Below are positions 1 to 7,009 of a DNA stretch of 14,592 nucleotides, piece after piece (within the stretch, counting starts at the first letter, position 1; each line of letters starts with the position of its first letter). This DNA comes from UBA11524 sp964391995 (GTDB lineage Bacteria > Bacillota > Clostridia > Christensenellales > Aristaeellaceae). Where the stretch lies: contig CAYMOM010000041.1 of assembly GCA_964391995.1 (NCBI GenBank), forward strand, positions 1 through 14,592. Direction: 5' to 3'. Below the pieces are notes generated by a model. It was given only the letters and a program-made list of their open reading frames with translations, did no database searches and was not told the DNA's origin. The position numbers were made by a program, and so were the translations under genes.

Positions 1-530
1 TGGCGGACAGGGCGCACCAGCTGGGCTACACCCTGGAGGGAGAAGCCCTGCAGGCTGCCTTCACCCGCTTCAAGGAGCTGGCGGACAGGAAAAAGGAGAT
101 TACCGACAGGGATGTGCTGGCCATTCTGCGGGAGTTCCGCCTGACCCCGCAGGCCGCCTACCGCCTTTCCGCCTTCCAGATTTTTGCCGGAAATAAAATG
201 ACGCCCACTGCCACCGTTACCGTGGAAAAGAGCGGTGAAACCACCACCAGGGCCGCCTGGGGCGTTGGGCCTGTGGAGGCTTGCTTCAACGCAGTGGATG
301 CCATCACCGGCCTGCACTGTGCCCTGGAAAGCTACAACATCAAGGCCGTTACCGAGGGCCAGGATGCCCTGGGCGAGGTCACCGTCCGGGTGTCCCTTGG
401 GGCAGAGAGCATGCTGGGCCGCGGCGTTTCTACCGACGTGCTGGAGGCCAGCTGCCTGGCCTACCTAAACGCGGTCAACAGGCTCATTGCCCACCGGGAG
501 GCCGAGGAATCAAGCGAGGTGCAGCCATGA
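1..530 (+). CDS. leuA: 2-isopropylmalate synthase, C-terminal part (5' truncated)
   Basis: The gene is cut by the left window edge; reading frame 3 is open from base 3 and gives the last 175 residues. LeuA condenses acetyl-CoA with 2-oxoisovalerate, the first committed step of leucine synthesis in the cytosol. The visible part begins in the linker helices (FKELADRKKEITDRD). It then covers the regulatory LeuA dimer domain, which in this family binds leucine for feedback inhibition. Recognisable signatures are WGVGPVEACFNAVDAI, the stretch YNIKAVTEGQDALGEV, and GRGVSTDVLEASCLAYLNA near the C-terminus. The catalytic TIM barrel lies outside the window. The stop codon overlaps the next start as ATGA (527-530), so the two are probably cotranscribed and translationally coupled. 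Family assignment is firm. A homologous acyltransferase with the same regulatory domain, such as citramalate synthase, cannot be fully excluded without the barrel. Confidence 0.9.
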   Translation, partial: ADRAHQLGYTLEGEALQAAFTRFKELADRKKEITDRDVLAILREFRLTPQAAYRLSAFQIFAGNKMTPTATVTVEKSGETTTRAAWGVGPVEACFNAVDAITGLHCALESYNIKAVTEGQDALGEVTVRVSLGAESMLGRGVSTDVLEASCLAYLNAVNRLIAHREAEESSEVQP

Positions 531-1006
531 GCACACCTTTGCTGATTGCCCTGGTTGTCCTCATTTGCCTGCTGTGCGCTGCCGGGCTGGCAGGCATTCT
601 CCGCCGCCGCCGGGCCCAGGAGGCCATGGTGCGCCGGGTGCGTACCTCCCAGCTGTACGGTCACCTGTATCCCTTGCTGATACGCTGCCGGGAGCAGTGC
701 GTGGAAAGCGTTACCCTGCGGACGGATGGGGTGTACATCCGCCTGTACAAGCCCGCAGGCCAGGCCCTGAACTACACCTTTGACAAGCATGACATCGACC
801 CCATGCAGCCCCAGTACCTGTACGCCCTGGCCCAGGCCGTGGCGGTGGAGCTCCCCCTCCTGCGGGATGGCGCGCGCTATGCCTTCCGCACCCGGACGGG
901 CACGCTTCCCACCGGCGAGAAGGCCACCTATTACGAGTACACCATCACCACCGATTATAAGGACAGCATGCTTCGAGCGGACTACCTTTCCCGCAGCCGT
1001 GATTGA
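527..1006 (+). CDS. Small membrane-anchored protein of unknown function
   Basis: This gene encodes 159 residues and I do not recognise the family. Residues 4-27 (PLLIALVVLICLLCAAGLAG) form one strongly hydrophobic segment, followed directly by an arginine-rich stretch (RRRRAQ). By the positive-inside rule this suggests a single-pass protein with N-terminus out and a soluble cytosolic domain. That domain of about 125 residues looks mixed alpha/beta (for example VESVTLRTDGVYIRLY and TYYEYTITTDY) and has no catalytic motif I can name. The ATG start overlaps the leuA stop by 4 bases (ATGA). A GAGGT ribosome site lies about 6 nt upstream, at 516-520, so the start is well supported. The metallophosphoesterase gene follows 9 nt after the stop. 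The operon position between leuA and a phosphoesterase does not reveal a function. The hydrophobic stretch is too long and lacks the processing-site features of a typical cleaved signal peptide. Confidence 0.8.
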   Translation: MSTPLLIALVVLICLLCAAGLAGILRRRRAQEAMVRRVRTSQLYGHLYPLLIRCREQCVESVTLRTDGVYIRLYKPAGQALNYTFDKHDIDPMQPQYLYALAQAVAVELPLLRDGARYAFRTRTGTLPTGEKATYYEYTITTDYKDSMLRADYLSRSRD

Positions 1007-1015
1007 GGAGGAGCC

Positions 1016-1852
1016 ATGCAAACGCTGATGATCGCCGATGTTCACGGCAATCTTCCCGCCCTGGAAGCCGTGCTGGCAACACCCCAGGCCCAAGGCTGCC
1101 AGCGGATTATCTCCCTGGGCGATCAGGTGAACTTTGGCCCGCAGCCGCGCCAGGTGCTGCTGCGCCTGCAGGAGCTGAACGCCACCATGCTCCTGGGCAA
1201 CCACGAATCCCGCCTTTTGCGGGTGGATGCGCCGGAGTTTGCCGGGTACAGCTGGGCTATCCAGCGCTGGACTCACCAGCAGCTCCAGGGCATGGACATT
1301 GCTTGTCCCATGGATTATGCAGAGGGTAGCAAGCTCTTCACCCACGGCACGCCCGGCGACCCCTTTCACCTGATTTGCCCCGCGCAGGTTCCCGCCCTGC
1401 TGGACAGCCTGCCCGCCCATGTGACCCACCTGTTTTCCGGGCACAACCACGCACCCTGGCTGTTGGAGCACGGCGGACGCGTGGCCTGCAATCCCGGCTC
1501 CCTGGGCATGCTGGAGGACGGCAAGGGTGGCCTTGCCCCCTTTGTGGTCATGGCGGAGCAGGATGGCATCATCCGCCTGACCCGGCACCTGGTGCCCTAC
1601 GACACCGCTGCCCTGAAGCGGGCGTTTATCGAAAGCGGCTGCGCTGCCGCCGCGCCGGAAATGGCCCGCATTGTTCTCCACACCATGCTGACCGGGGAAT
1701 ACCAGGCCACGCTGAAATTCATTCGCTTTGCATCATCCCTGGGCGATATTGCCGATCCTGCCGCCTGGCACAAGGCCGACAGCGCCTGGCACTGGGCGCA
1801 GCCTGTATCCGCCGGCCGATACTGGCGCTCTCTGGAGGAGGAACTGCTTTGA
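1016..1852 (+). CDS. Calcineurin-like metallophosphoesterase (YfcE/Metallophos_2 type)
   Basis: This 278-residue cytosolic protein carries the dimetal-site motifs of the calcineurin-like phosphoesterase family in the correct order. They are DVH (D8, H10), GD (D36), GNHE (N62, H63), THG (H110) and GHNH (H143, H145), followed by the NPGSLG turn at about 159-164 typical of the YfcE/MJ0936 branch. It should hydrolyse a phosphoester or phosphodiester using two bound divalent metals; the substrate cannot be told from sequence. Residues from about 195 form an extra helical C-terminal extension beyond the core fold (ALKRAFIESG through the final EEELL). The ATG at 1016 has an excellent GAGGAGGAG ribosome site (1005-1013) that overlaps the stop of the previous gene. 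The TGA stop overlaps the TTG start of mnmE, so the two are probably translationally coupled. No link to tRNA modification is demonstrated. Confidence 0.88.
   Translation: MQTLMIADVHGNLPALEAVLATPQAQGCQRIISLGDQVNFGPQPRQVLLRLQELNATMLLGNHESRLLRVDAPEFAGYSWAIQRWTHQQLQGMDIACPMDYAEGSKLFTHGTPGDPFHLICPAQVPALLDSLPAHVTHLFSGHNHAPWLLEHGGRVACNPGSLGMLEDGKGGLAPFVVMAEQDGIIRLTRHLVPYDTAALKRAFIESGCAAAAPEMARIVLHTMLTGEYQATLKFIRFASSLGDIADPAAWHKADSAWHWAQPVSAGRYWRSLEEELL
1834..1842 (+). promoter_or_regulatory. Ribosome binding site deciding the TTG start of mnmE
   Basis: GGAGGAGGA lies inside the last codons of the phosphoesterase gene, 6 nt before the TTG at 1849. No in-frame ATG nearby would preserve the conserved N-terminus, so this site supports the TTG start and coupled translation. 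Confidence 0.8.
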
Positions 1853-3192
1853 CCAACGACACCATTGCCGCCATCGCCACCGCCCCGGGCCTGGGCGGCG
1901 TGAGCATTGTGCGGCTTTCCGGGCCCCGGGCGGAGGACATTCTGCTTCGGGTGTTCCGTCCCGCAAAGGCAGCGCCGCTGACCTCCCATATGTTGACCTA
2001 CGGTCATGTGCTGGACGGCGCTGAAACCATCGACGAGTGCATGGGGGTCATCATGCGCGAACCCCGCAGCTACACCCGGGAAAACGTGGCGGAGCTGCAG
2101 CTTCACGGCGGCGGCTACACCTGCCAGCGGGTTTTGTCCCTGTGCCTGGATGCAGGCGCACGGCTGGCGGAGCCTGGTGAATTCACCCGCCGGGCCTTTC
2201 TGAACGGGCGCCTCGACCTGAGTCAGGCCGAGGCCGTGATGACCCTCATCGCCGCCCAGGGTGACAAGGCCCACCAGGCCGCCATGCACCAGCTGCAGGG
2301 CGGTGCATCCGCCTTCATCCGCCAGGCTGCGGACGAGCTTTACAACATTCAGGCCGGTGCCGCCGCCTGCATTGATTATCCCGAGGAAATCACCGAGGAG
2401 GAAGCCGCCAGCGGCCTGGGGCCACGCATTTTGTCCCTGGCGGAAAGTCTGGAAGCCGCCTGCGATGAACGCGCTGCTCGCATTGTCACCACCGGGCTGC
2501 ATGTGGCCCTTTGCGGCAGGCCCAATGTGGGCAAGAGCAGCCTGCTGAATGCCCTTTTGGGGGAGGAGCGGGCCATTGTGACCCCCATCCCCGGCACCAC
2601 CAGGGATATGATCACCGGGGACGTGAGCCTGGGCGGCAGCATCATTCACCTGATGGACACCGCCGGCCTGCACCCCACGGACGACCCGGTGGAGCAGCTG
2701 GGCGTGGCCCGGGCGGAGAGCGCCATCCGCCAGGCGGACGCGGTGCTGCTGGTGCTGAATGCCAGCCAGCCGCTGACCGGAGAAGACACCGCCCTGCTGG
2801 AGAAGCTCCGGGGCCTGAACGCCGCCATCGTGCTGAACAAGGCCGACCTGCCCGCCGCCCTGACGGAGCAAACCATTTCTCCCCTGCTGCCCGACGCACC
2901 GGTGATGTCCCTTTCCGCCCGGCAGCCCGGCACCCTGGTGCCGCTGAAAAGCTACCTGCGCCAGCAGGCTGCCGTCAGTGACCAATTGCCCCTGACCCAG
3001 CCCCGTCACCTGGAAGCCGCCCGACGGGCCGCCGCCCACCTGCGCCAGGCCGCTGCCGCCCTGGACATGACCATTGATCTGGCTACCATCGACCTGCAGG
3101 CCGCCCAGCTGGCCCTGAGTGAAATCACCGGCGACCAGGTGGAAGAAAAGCTGCTGGATAAAGTGTTCAGCCAGTTCTGCGTGGGCAAATGA
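1849..3192 (+). CDS. mnmE: tRNA modification GTPase MnmE (TrmE)
   Basis: MnmE, with MnmG, installs the 5-carboxymethylaminomethyl-type modification at wobble uridine U34 of several tRNAs, using GTP, a folate one-carbon unit and FAD. The 447 residues match the usual length of about 450. The N-terminal folate-binding domain starts DTIAAIATAPG (4-14). The central helical domain contains EFTRRAFLNGRLDLSQAEAV (111-130) and IDYPEE (175-180). The inserted G domain has G1 GRPNVGKSS (223-231), G2 GTTRD (249-253), G3 DTAG (270-273) and G4 NKAD (330-333). The protein ends in the invariant C-terminal FCVGK, with the conserved Cys at 444. The TTG start is chosen because the family begins immediately before DTIAAIAT. 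A GGAGGAGGA ribosome site (1834-1842) sits 6 nt upstream. The TTG overlaps the preceding TGA (TTGA, 1849-1852). A hairpin follows 4 nt after the stop. mnmG is not in the window. Confidence 0.97.
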   Translation: MTNDTIAAIATAPGLGGVSIVRLSGPRAEDILLRVFRPAKAAPLTSHMLTYGHVLDGAETIDECMGVIMREPRSYTRENVAELQLHGGGYTCQRVLSLCLDAGARLAEPGEFTRRAFLNGRLDLSQAEAVMTLIAAQGDKAHQAAMHQLQGGASAFIRQAADELYNIQAGAAACIDYPEEITEEEAASGLGPRILSLAESLEAACDERAARIVTTGLHVALCGRPNVGKSSLLNALLGEERAIVTPIPGTTRDMITGDVSLGGSIIHLMDTAGLHPTDDPVEQLGVARAESAIRQADAVLLVLNASQPLTGEDTALLEKLRGLNAAIVLNKADLPAALTEQTISPLLPDAPVMSLSARQPGTLVPLKSYLRQQAAVSDQLPLTQPRHLEAARRAAAHLRQAAAALDMTIDLATIDLQAAQLALSEITGDQVEEKLLDKVFSQFCVGK

Positions 3193-3196
3193 AAAA

Positions 3197-3221
3197 TGCC
3201 TGGGAGTCATTTTCCCAGGCA
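3197..3221. terminator. Intrinsic terminator hairpin in a convergent gap
   Basis: A perfect 9-bp stem (TGCCTGGGA at 3197-3205 paired with TCCCAGGCA at 3213-3221) encloses a 7-nt loop. Read on the minus strand it begins 6 nt after the metH stop and is followed by TTTTT (complement of 3192-3196), a canonical intrinsic terminator. Read on the plus strand it begins 4 nt after the mnmE stop, but the downstream sequence (ATTCATTTA) is only moderately T-rich. Termination of mnmE is therefore likely weaker. The whole gap between the two convergent genes is 35 bases. Confidence 0.85.
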
Positions 3222-3227
3222 ATTCAT

Positions 3228-5570
3228 TTATCCCAGCAGCCTCCGGGCCGCTTCCACCGCCGCCCGAGCGTCCCGGGCGTAGGCATCCGCGCCGATGTGC
3301 CTGGCGTAGTCCTCCGTCACCACGGCGCCGCCCACCATCACATGGGGCGGTTCCGGCAGTGCCTTCAGCCGGCGTACGGTTTCCTCCATAGCAGGCAGGG
3401 TGGTGGTCATCAGTGCGGAAAGGCCCACCAGGTGCACGTTTTGCGCCTGCACTGCGGCAACAATGGTTTCCGGGGGCACGTCCCGCCCCAGGTCGATCAT
3501 CTCATAGCCGTAATTTTCCATAACGGTTTTCACAATGTTCTTGCCAATATCATGGATGTCCCCCTGCACCGTGGCGATGATCACCCGGTGCTTTTTTGCG
3601 CTGCCGCCGCTCTCCGCCATGGCGGTTCTGATCACTTCAAACACGCCCTGGGCCGCCTGGGCCGCGCTGAGCAGCTGGGGTAGGAAGGCCTTGCCGCACT
3701 CATAGTCTTCGCCCACCCTGTCCAGGGCGGGAATCAGGTGCTGCTCCACCAAGGCCAGCCCGGTGGATGTGCCCAGCTCCGCCTTGGCAAGGCGCACCGC
3801 ATCGCCCCGCAAGCCGCGGCGGATGGCCTCGCCCAGGGTCAAGCTGCCTGGCGCTGCAGGCGTTGCAGGCGCCTGACCGGCGTATTTTTCCACAAAGGCC
3901 GTGCAGCCTGCATCCTGCCCGGAAAGCACCCGGCACGCCGCTATGGCGCCCATGACCTCCGGCTGGTTGGGATTCACAATGGGCAGGGTCAGCCCGCTGC
4001 AGATGGCCTGCACAAGGAAGGTCTGGGTCATCAGCAGCCGGTTGGGCAGACCAAAGGAAATGTTGCTGACCCCCAGCACCGTTTGCAAATGCATTTCGCG
4101 GTGCACATATTCCACCGCACGCAGGGTTTCCTGTGCCTGATCCTGCTGGGCGGACACGGTCAGCGTCAGGCAATCCATCCATACATCCTGGCGAGGGATG
4201 CCCAGAGCCTGCGCCCTGTCCAGAATGTGCCGGGCAATGTCCACCCGCTGCTGAGCCGTCTGGGGCAGGCCCTTTTCGTCCAGGGTCAGGCCCACAACCG
4301 CTGCGCCGTACTTCTTCACCAGCGGCAGTACCGTGCACAGGGATTTCTCCTCCCCGTTGACGGAGTTCACCGCCGCCTTGCCGTTGTATACCCGCAGGCC
4401 GGCCTCCAGGGCAGCTGCGTTGGTGGAGTCCAGCTGCAGGGGCAGGTCGATGGCGGCTTGCAGCTTCTTCACCACCCGGGGAAGCATCTGCACCTCGTCC
4501 ACGCCGGGGTAGCCCACGTTCACATCCAGTATCTCCGCGCCTGCGTCCATCTGCTGGACGGCAACCTCCACAATGTAGTCCAGGTCGTCCTCCAGCAGCG
4601 CCTGCTGAAAGCGCTTCTTGCCCGTGGGGTTGATCCGCTCGCCAATGACATGCACACCTCGCAAAGCCACAGGCCGTGTGGGCGTGCACAGGTAGCTGCC
4701 CTCGTCATACACCCTTGTGCCGGGATGCATACCGGCAACTGCTTTTTTCAGCGCGGCAATGTATGCCGGGCCGGTGCCGCAGCAGCCGCCCACCAGGCTG
4801 GCGCCAGCAGCCACCATGTCTTTCATGGCTGCGGCGAAATCCTCCGGCGAAAGGTCGTAGTGACCGTCCGCCGGGTCTGGCAGGCCGGCGTTGGGCTTGG
4901 CCATCACCGGCAGGCGGGTGTGGGTGCACAGTTCCTTCAGCACCGGCAGCAGCTGGGCAGGCCCCAGGGAGCAGTTCAGGCCGATGGCATCCGCCCCCAG
5001 GCCCTCCAGCGTCCGGGCCATGGAAACCGCCGTGCAGCCGGTGAATGTGCGCCCCGTTTCGTCAAAGCTCATGGTTACAAGGGCAGGCAGCGCCGTGTTT
5101 TCCTTCACAGCCAGCAGCGCGGCCTTGGCCTCGTACAGGTCGGTCATGGTTTCAATCACCGCCATGTCCGCGCCTGCCGCCTGGCCTGCCCGGGCAACCT
5201 CCGCAAAAAGGGCGTAGGCCTCTTCAAAGGTCAGGGTGCCCAGCGGCTCCAGGAGTTCGCCCACAGGCCCCATGTCCAGGGCCACCAGGGCCTTGCCCCG
5301 TGCTGCTTCCCGGGCGCAGCGGACGGCTGCCTCCACCACCTGGGCCACGGTGTACCCGGTGCCCGCCAGCTTGCGGGCGTTGGCACCAAAGGTGTTGGCA
5401 TACAGCACCTGGCTGCCGGCCTGCACATAGGCCCGGTGAATGTCCTGCACCCAGTCCGGGTGGGTCAGGCTGACAAGCTCCGGGTTCTCCCCGGGCAGCA
5501 GGCCTTTCTGCTGGAGCATGGTGCCCATGGCGCCATCCAGTATCATCAGCTGGTCGATATCAATCTTCAC
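3228..5570 (-). CDS. metH: B12-dependent methionine synthase (short MetH without reactivation domain)
   Basis: MetH transfers the methyl group of methyltetrahydrofolate to homocysteine through a cobalamin cofactor. In the 780 residues the homocysteine domain comes first (about 1-290), starting ILDGAMGTMLQ. Its zinc ligands are visible as Cys200 (GLNCS) and Cys263-Cys264 (GGCCGT). The pterin-binding domain follows (about 305-560; VIGERINPTGKK, DVNVGYPGVDE). The B12 cap and Rossmann domains (about 575-780) carry GDIHDIGKNIV, with His673 as the cobalt ligand, and GLSALMTTT. The roughly 330-residue SAM-binding reactivation domain of the E. coli enzyme is absent and is supplied by the adjacent gene. 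I place the start at GTG 5570, which has AGGAAGGA upstream and gives the family-like N-terminus VKIDIDQLMILDG. A longer in-frame start at 5666 would add 32 poorly conserved residues inside the upstream gene. The start overlaps the upstream gene by 11 bases. The TAA stop is followed by a strong terminator. Confidence 0.95.
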   Translation of the reverse strand: MKIDIDQLMILDGAMGTMLQQKGLLPGENPELVSLTHPDWVQDIHRAYVQAGSQVLYANTFGANARKLAGTGYTVAQVVEAAVRCAREAARGKALVALDMGPVGELLEPLGTLTFEEAYALFAEVARAGQAAGADMAVIETMTDLYEAKAALLAVKENTALPALVTMSFDETGRTFTGCTAVSMARTLEGLGADAIGLNCSLGPAQLLPVLKELCTHTRLPVMAKPNAGLPDPADGHYDLSPEDFAAAMKDMVAAGASLVGGCCGTGPAYIAALKKAVAGMHPGTRVYDEGSYLCTPTRPVALRGVHVIGERINPTGKKRFQQALLEDDLDYIVEVAVQQMDAGAEILDVNVGYPGVDEVQMLPRVVKKLQAAIDLPLQLDSTNAAALEAGLRVYNGKAAVNSVNGEEKSLCTVLPLVKKYGAAVVGLTLDEKGLPQTAQQRVDIARHILDRAQALGIPRQDVWMDCLTLTVSAQQDQAQETLRAVEYVHREMHLQTVLGVSNISFGLPNRLLMTQTFLVQAICSGLTLPIVNPNQPEVMGAIAACRVLSGQDAGCTAFVEKYAGQAPATPAAPGSLTLGEAIRRGLRGDAVRLAKAELGTSTGLALVEQHLIPALDRVGEDYECGKAFLPQLLSAAQAAQGVFEVIRTAMAESGGSAKKHRVIIATVQGDIHDIGKNIVKTVMENYGYEMIDLGRDVPPETIVAAVQAQNVHLVGLSALMTTTLPAMEETVRRLKALPEPPHVMVGGAVVTEDYARHIGADAYARDARAAVEAARRLLG

Positions 5571-6207
5571 AGGCTTGTCCTTCCTTTCGCAGGGCGCATT
5601 GTGCCCGCAGCGCGCAGCAAGCACAGCCGCGGATCCGGGCCGGCCTGGGTGTATCCGCCAGGCCAATAAAGGCCGTCACAGTTTTCTGGGGCGTCAGCAT
5701 GCAGGCGGGCGAGGCATACACACCCAGCTTGCGCCCGCTATCCATCGCAGCACAGATGGCAGGCTGCAGGTCCAGCGGCAAATCACCATATCCCGGGCTG
5801 AACCTGTCCGTCAGGTGCGCCTGAGGGAACCTTTCCCGCAGTTCAGCCTCCGCCTGGTGGCAGCCGTGCTCCACCAGGGCGCTTCCGCAGGCGTCCAGCA
5901 TCAGGGCCCGGGCCATGTCCCTGGCCTGCCAGCTGCGCACATGCTGCTCAAACGCCAGGCCCAGGGTGCACACCAGCACTGCGGTACGGTGGCAGTCCTC
6001 CAGCATCCTTTCAGCCAGCCTGCCCGGCAGCACCAGCGGTATATCCGGCAGATGCACCCCATCCGCCTGTTTTTCCACCCGGGAAAGCCGGTAAACATAC
6101 CTGGGCGGAAAGGCCGCTGCGGTTTCCTGCAGCACCTGGGCAGCCTGGCTGCGCAAGGTCTCGTTTGCACCGGATGCGCCCATGTAGCGCAGCATTTCCT
6201 CCAGCAC
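5560..6207 (-). CDS. Stand-alone methionine synthase reactivation-domain protein
   Basis: This 215-residue protein resembles the vitamin B12-dependent methionine synthase activation domain. In the full-length enzyme that domain binds SAM and helps re-methylate cobalamin that has oxidised to the inactive cob(II) state. The best signature is RFSPGYGDLPLDLQ (135-148), corresponding to the SAM-binding Arg/Pro-Gly-Tyr segment of the family. LTPQKTVTAFIGL (171-183) is the usual following strand. The C-terminus carries a cysteine cluster (C195, C197, C198, C204, C213), a feature I associate with stand-alone clostridial and Thermotoga versions; it could bind a metal or Fe-S centre, which is inference. 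The GTG start at 6205-6207 has a GGGAGGTGA ribosome site. The gene is first in a two-gene unit with metH and overlaps its start by 11 bases, consistent with equimolar synthesis of enzyme and reactivator. The promoter lies about 25 nt upstream. Confidence 0.88.
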   Translation of the reverse strand: MLEEMLRYMGASGANETLRSQAAQVLQETAAAFPPRYVYRLSRVEKQADGVHLPDIPLVLPGRLAERMLEDCHRTAVLVCTLGLAFEQHVRSWQARDMARALMLDACGSALVEHGCHQAEAELRERFPQAHLTDRFSPGYGDLPLDLQPAICAAMDSGRKLGVYASPACMLTPQKTVTAFIGLADTPRPARIRGCACCALRAQCALRKEGQACED

Positions 6208-6233
6208 ATGCTCACCTCCCCTGCACTCACCCC

Positions 6234-6262
6234 ATTATACAGGAGGAAAACCAAATTGTACA
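6234..6262 (-). promoter_or_regulatory. Sigma-A-type promoter of the reactivator-metH unit
   Basis: On the minus strand a perfect TATAAT (6239-6234) is preceded by TGTACA (6262-6257; 4 of 6 matches to TTGACA) with a 17-nt spacer. Transcription would start near 6227, about 20 nt before the GTG start codon. That leaves room for the ribosome site but not for a riboswitch. Confidence 0.75.
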
Positions 6263-6313
6263 GCCTTCGCTTTTCCCGCTTCCATGATGATTTCGTGAAT
6301 TTTTACAGAAATG

Positions 6314-6343
6314 TTTCCATAATAGGGATTCTTGTGTTATAAT
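6314..6343 (+). promoter_or_regulatory. Extended -10 promoter upstream of maf and the mre cluster
   Basis: A perfect TATAAT (6338-6343) has the extended -10 element TG one base upstream (TGTTATAAT, 6335-6343). A weak -35 (TTTCCA, 6314-6319; 4 of 6 matches) sits 18 nt away. The maf start follows about 38 nt downstream. No comparable promoter is visible before mreB, mreC, mreD or mrdA, so this one may serve the whole block up to at least the PBP2 gene. Confidence 0.75.
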
Positions 6344-6381
6344 ACAGTCTGGCATGTCTTGTGATTTGGAGGCAAACCCCT

Positions 6382-6963
6382 ATGTGTGATGTGCAGCTTA
6401 TCCTTGCATCCCAGTCCCCCAGACGGCGGGAGCTATTGTCCCTTATGGGCATTCCCTTCCTGGTGGATGCGCCCCAGGTGGACGAAACCTGCACCCTGGG
6501 CGCCCGGGACGCCGTGCTGGAGCTTTCCCAGCGGAAGGCCCGGGCCGCTGCCGCAAAGCACCCAGGCCGGGTGATTCTGGCCAGCGACACCCTGGTGGCT
6601 GTGGATGATGCTCCCCTGGGCAAGCCCCGGGATCAGGCCGATGCCTTCCGCATGCTGAAAAGCCTGTCCGGGCGCTGGCACCAGGTATACACCGGGGTGT
6701 GCGCCATCAGCGCCGGCGGCGAATGCTTTGCCCGGGCAGAGGCCACCGATGTGCGCTTTGGCCCCATGAGCGATGAGACCATCCGCGCCTATATCCGCAC
6801 GGGCGAGCCCATGGACAAGGCCGGTGCCTACGCCCTGCAGGGCATTGCAGGGCTGTGGATTGAGGAGATTCGCGGCTCCCACACCAATGTGATCGGCCTG
6901 CCCCTGACCCTGACCCGCCGCCTGCTGGAGCAATGCGGCCTGCATCCGCTGAATATGCCCTGA
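6382..6963 (+). CDS. maf: Maf-family nucleotide pyrophosphatase
   Basis: Maf proteins hydrolyse non-canonical or pyrimidine nucleoside triphosphates to monophosphates. The YhdE branch prefers dTTP and UTP, and B. subtilis Maf over-expression blocks septum formation. The 193 residues show the full motif set: SQSPRRREL (11-19), ASDT with the catalytic Asp69, GKP (80-82), VYTGV (102-106), GEPMDKAGAYALQG (141-154), and GSHTNVIGLP (165-174). The start is placed at ATG 6382 because GGAGG (6368-6372) lies 9 nt upstream and the family begins just before LILASQSPRR. A GTG at 6361 would add seven residues but precedes that ribosome site. It is the first gene after the plus-strand promoter, and mreB follows 46 nt later. 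Maf beside mreBCD is the usual arrangement; the radC gene often found between them is not present here. Confidence 0.95.
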   Translation: MCDVQLILASQSPRRRELLSLMGIPFLVDAPQVDETCTLGARDAVLELSQRKARAAAAKHPGRVILASDTLVAVDDAPLGKPRDQADAFRMLKSLSGRWHQVYTGVCAISAGGECFARAEATDVRFGPMSDETIRAYIRTGEPMDKAGAYALQGIAGLWIEEIRGSHTNVIGLPLTLTRRLLEQCGLHPLNMP

Positions 6964-6996
6964 TGCCCGCCCTGTGCAGCTTTGACCATAAACGAA

Positions 6997-7004
6997 CGGA
7001 GTGA
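6997..7004 (+). promoter_or_regulatory. Ribosome binding site deciding the TTG start of mreB
   Basis: CGGAGTGA lies 5 nt before TTG 7010. The alternative GTG at 7001 sits inside this ribosome site, so it is unlikely to be the start. Initiation at 7010 gives an N-terminus (AIFAPDLGIDLGTSNT) that aligns with the usual MreB start. Confidence 0.65.
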
Positions 7005-7009
7005 ATGAT

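Larger units (their letters stand above)
6208..6381. other. Divergent intergenic region
   Basis: This 174-nt AT-richer region separates the minus-strand methionine unit from the plus-strand maf/cell-shape cluster. It contains one promoter-like pair on each strand, described separately, whose -10 boxes are about 100 nt apart. The predicted leader on the minus strand is only about 20 nt. I see no SAM or cobalamin riboswitch fold, and nothing coding. Confidence 0.75.

Noticed and set aside
461..3222. Long minus-strand open frames opposite the phosphoesterase and mnmE genes (461-1681, 1597-3222)
   Set aside because: They are antisense to genes with complete family motifs, have Gly/His/Gln/Val-rich compositions typical of GC-biased shadow frames, and match no family.
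3738..5669. 643-codon plus-strand open frame opposite metH
   Set aside because: Its translation is low-complexity His/Gly/Gln-rich, and the opposite strand encodes an unmistakable MetH.
6208..6233. SAM or cobalamin riboswitch in front of the methionine unit
   Set aside because: The predicted leader is about 20 nt, and the region shows neither a B12-box nor SAM-I-type paired elements.
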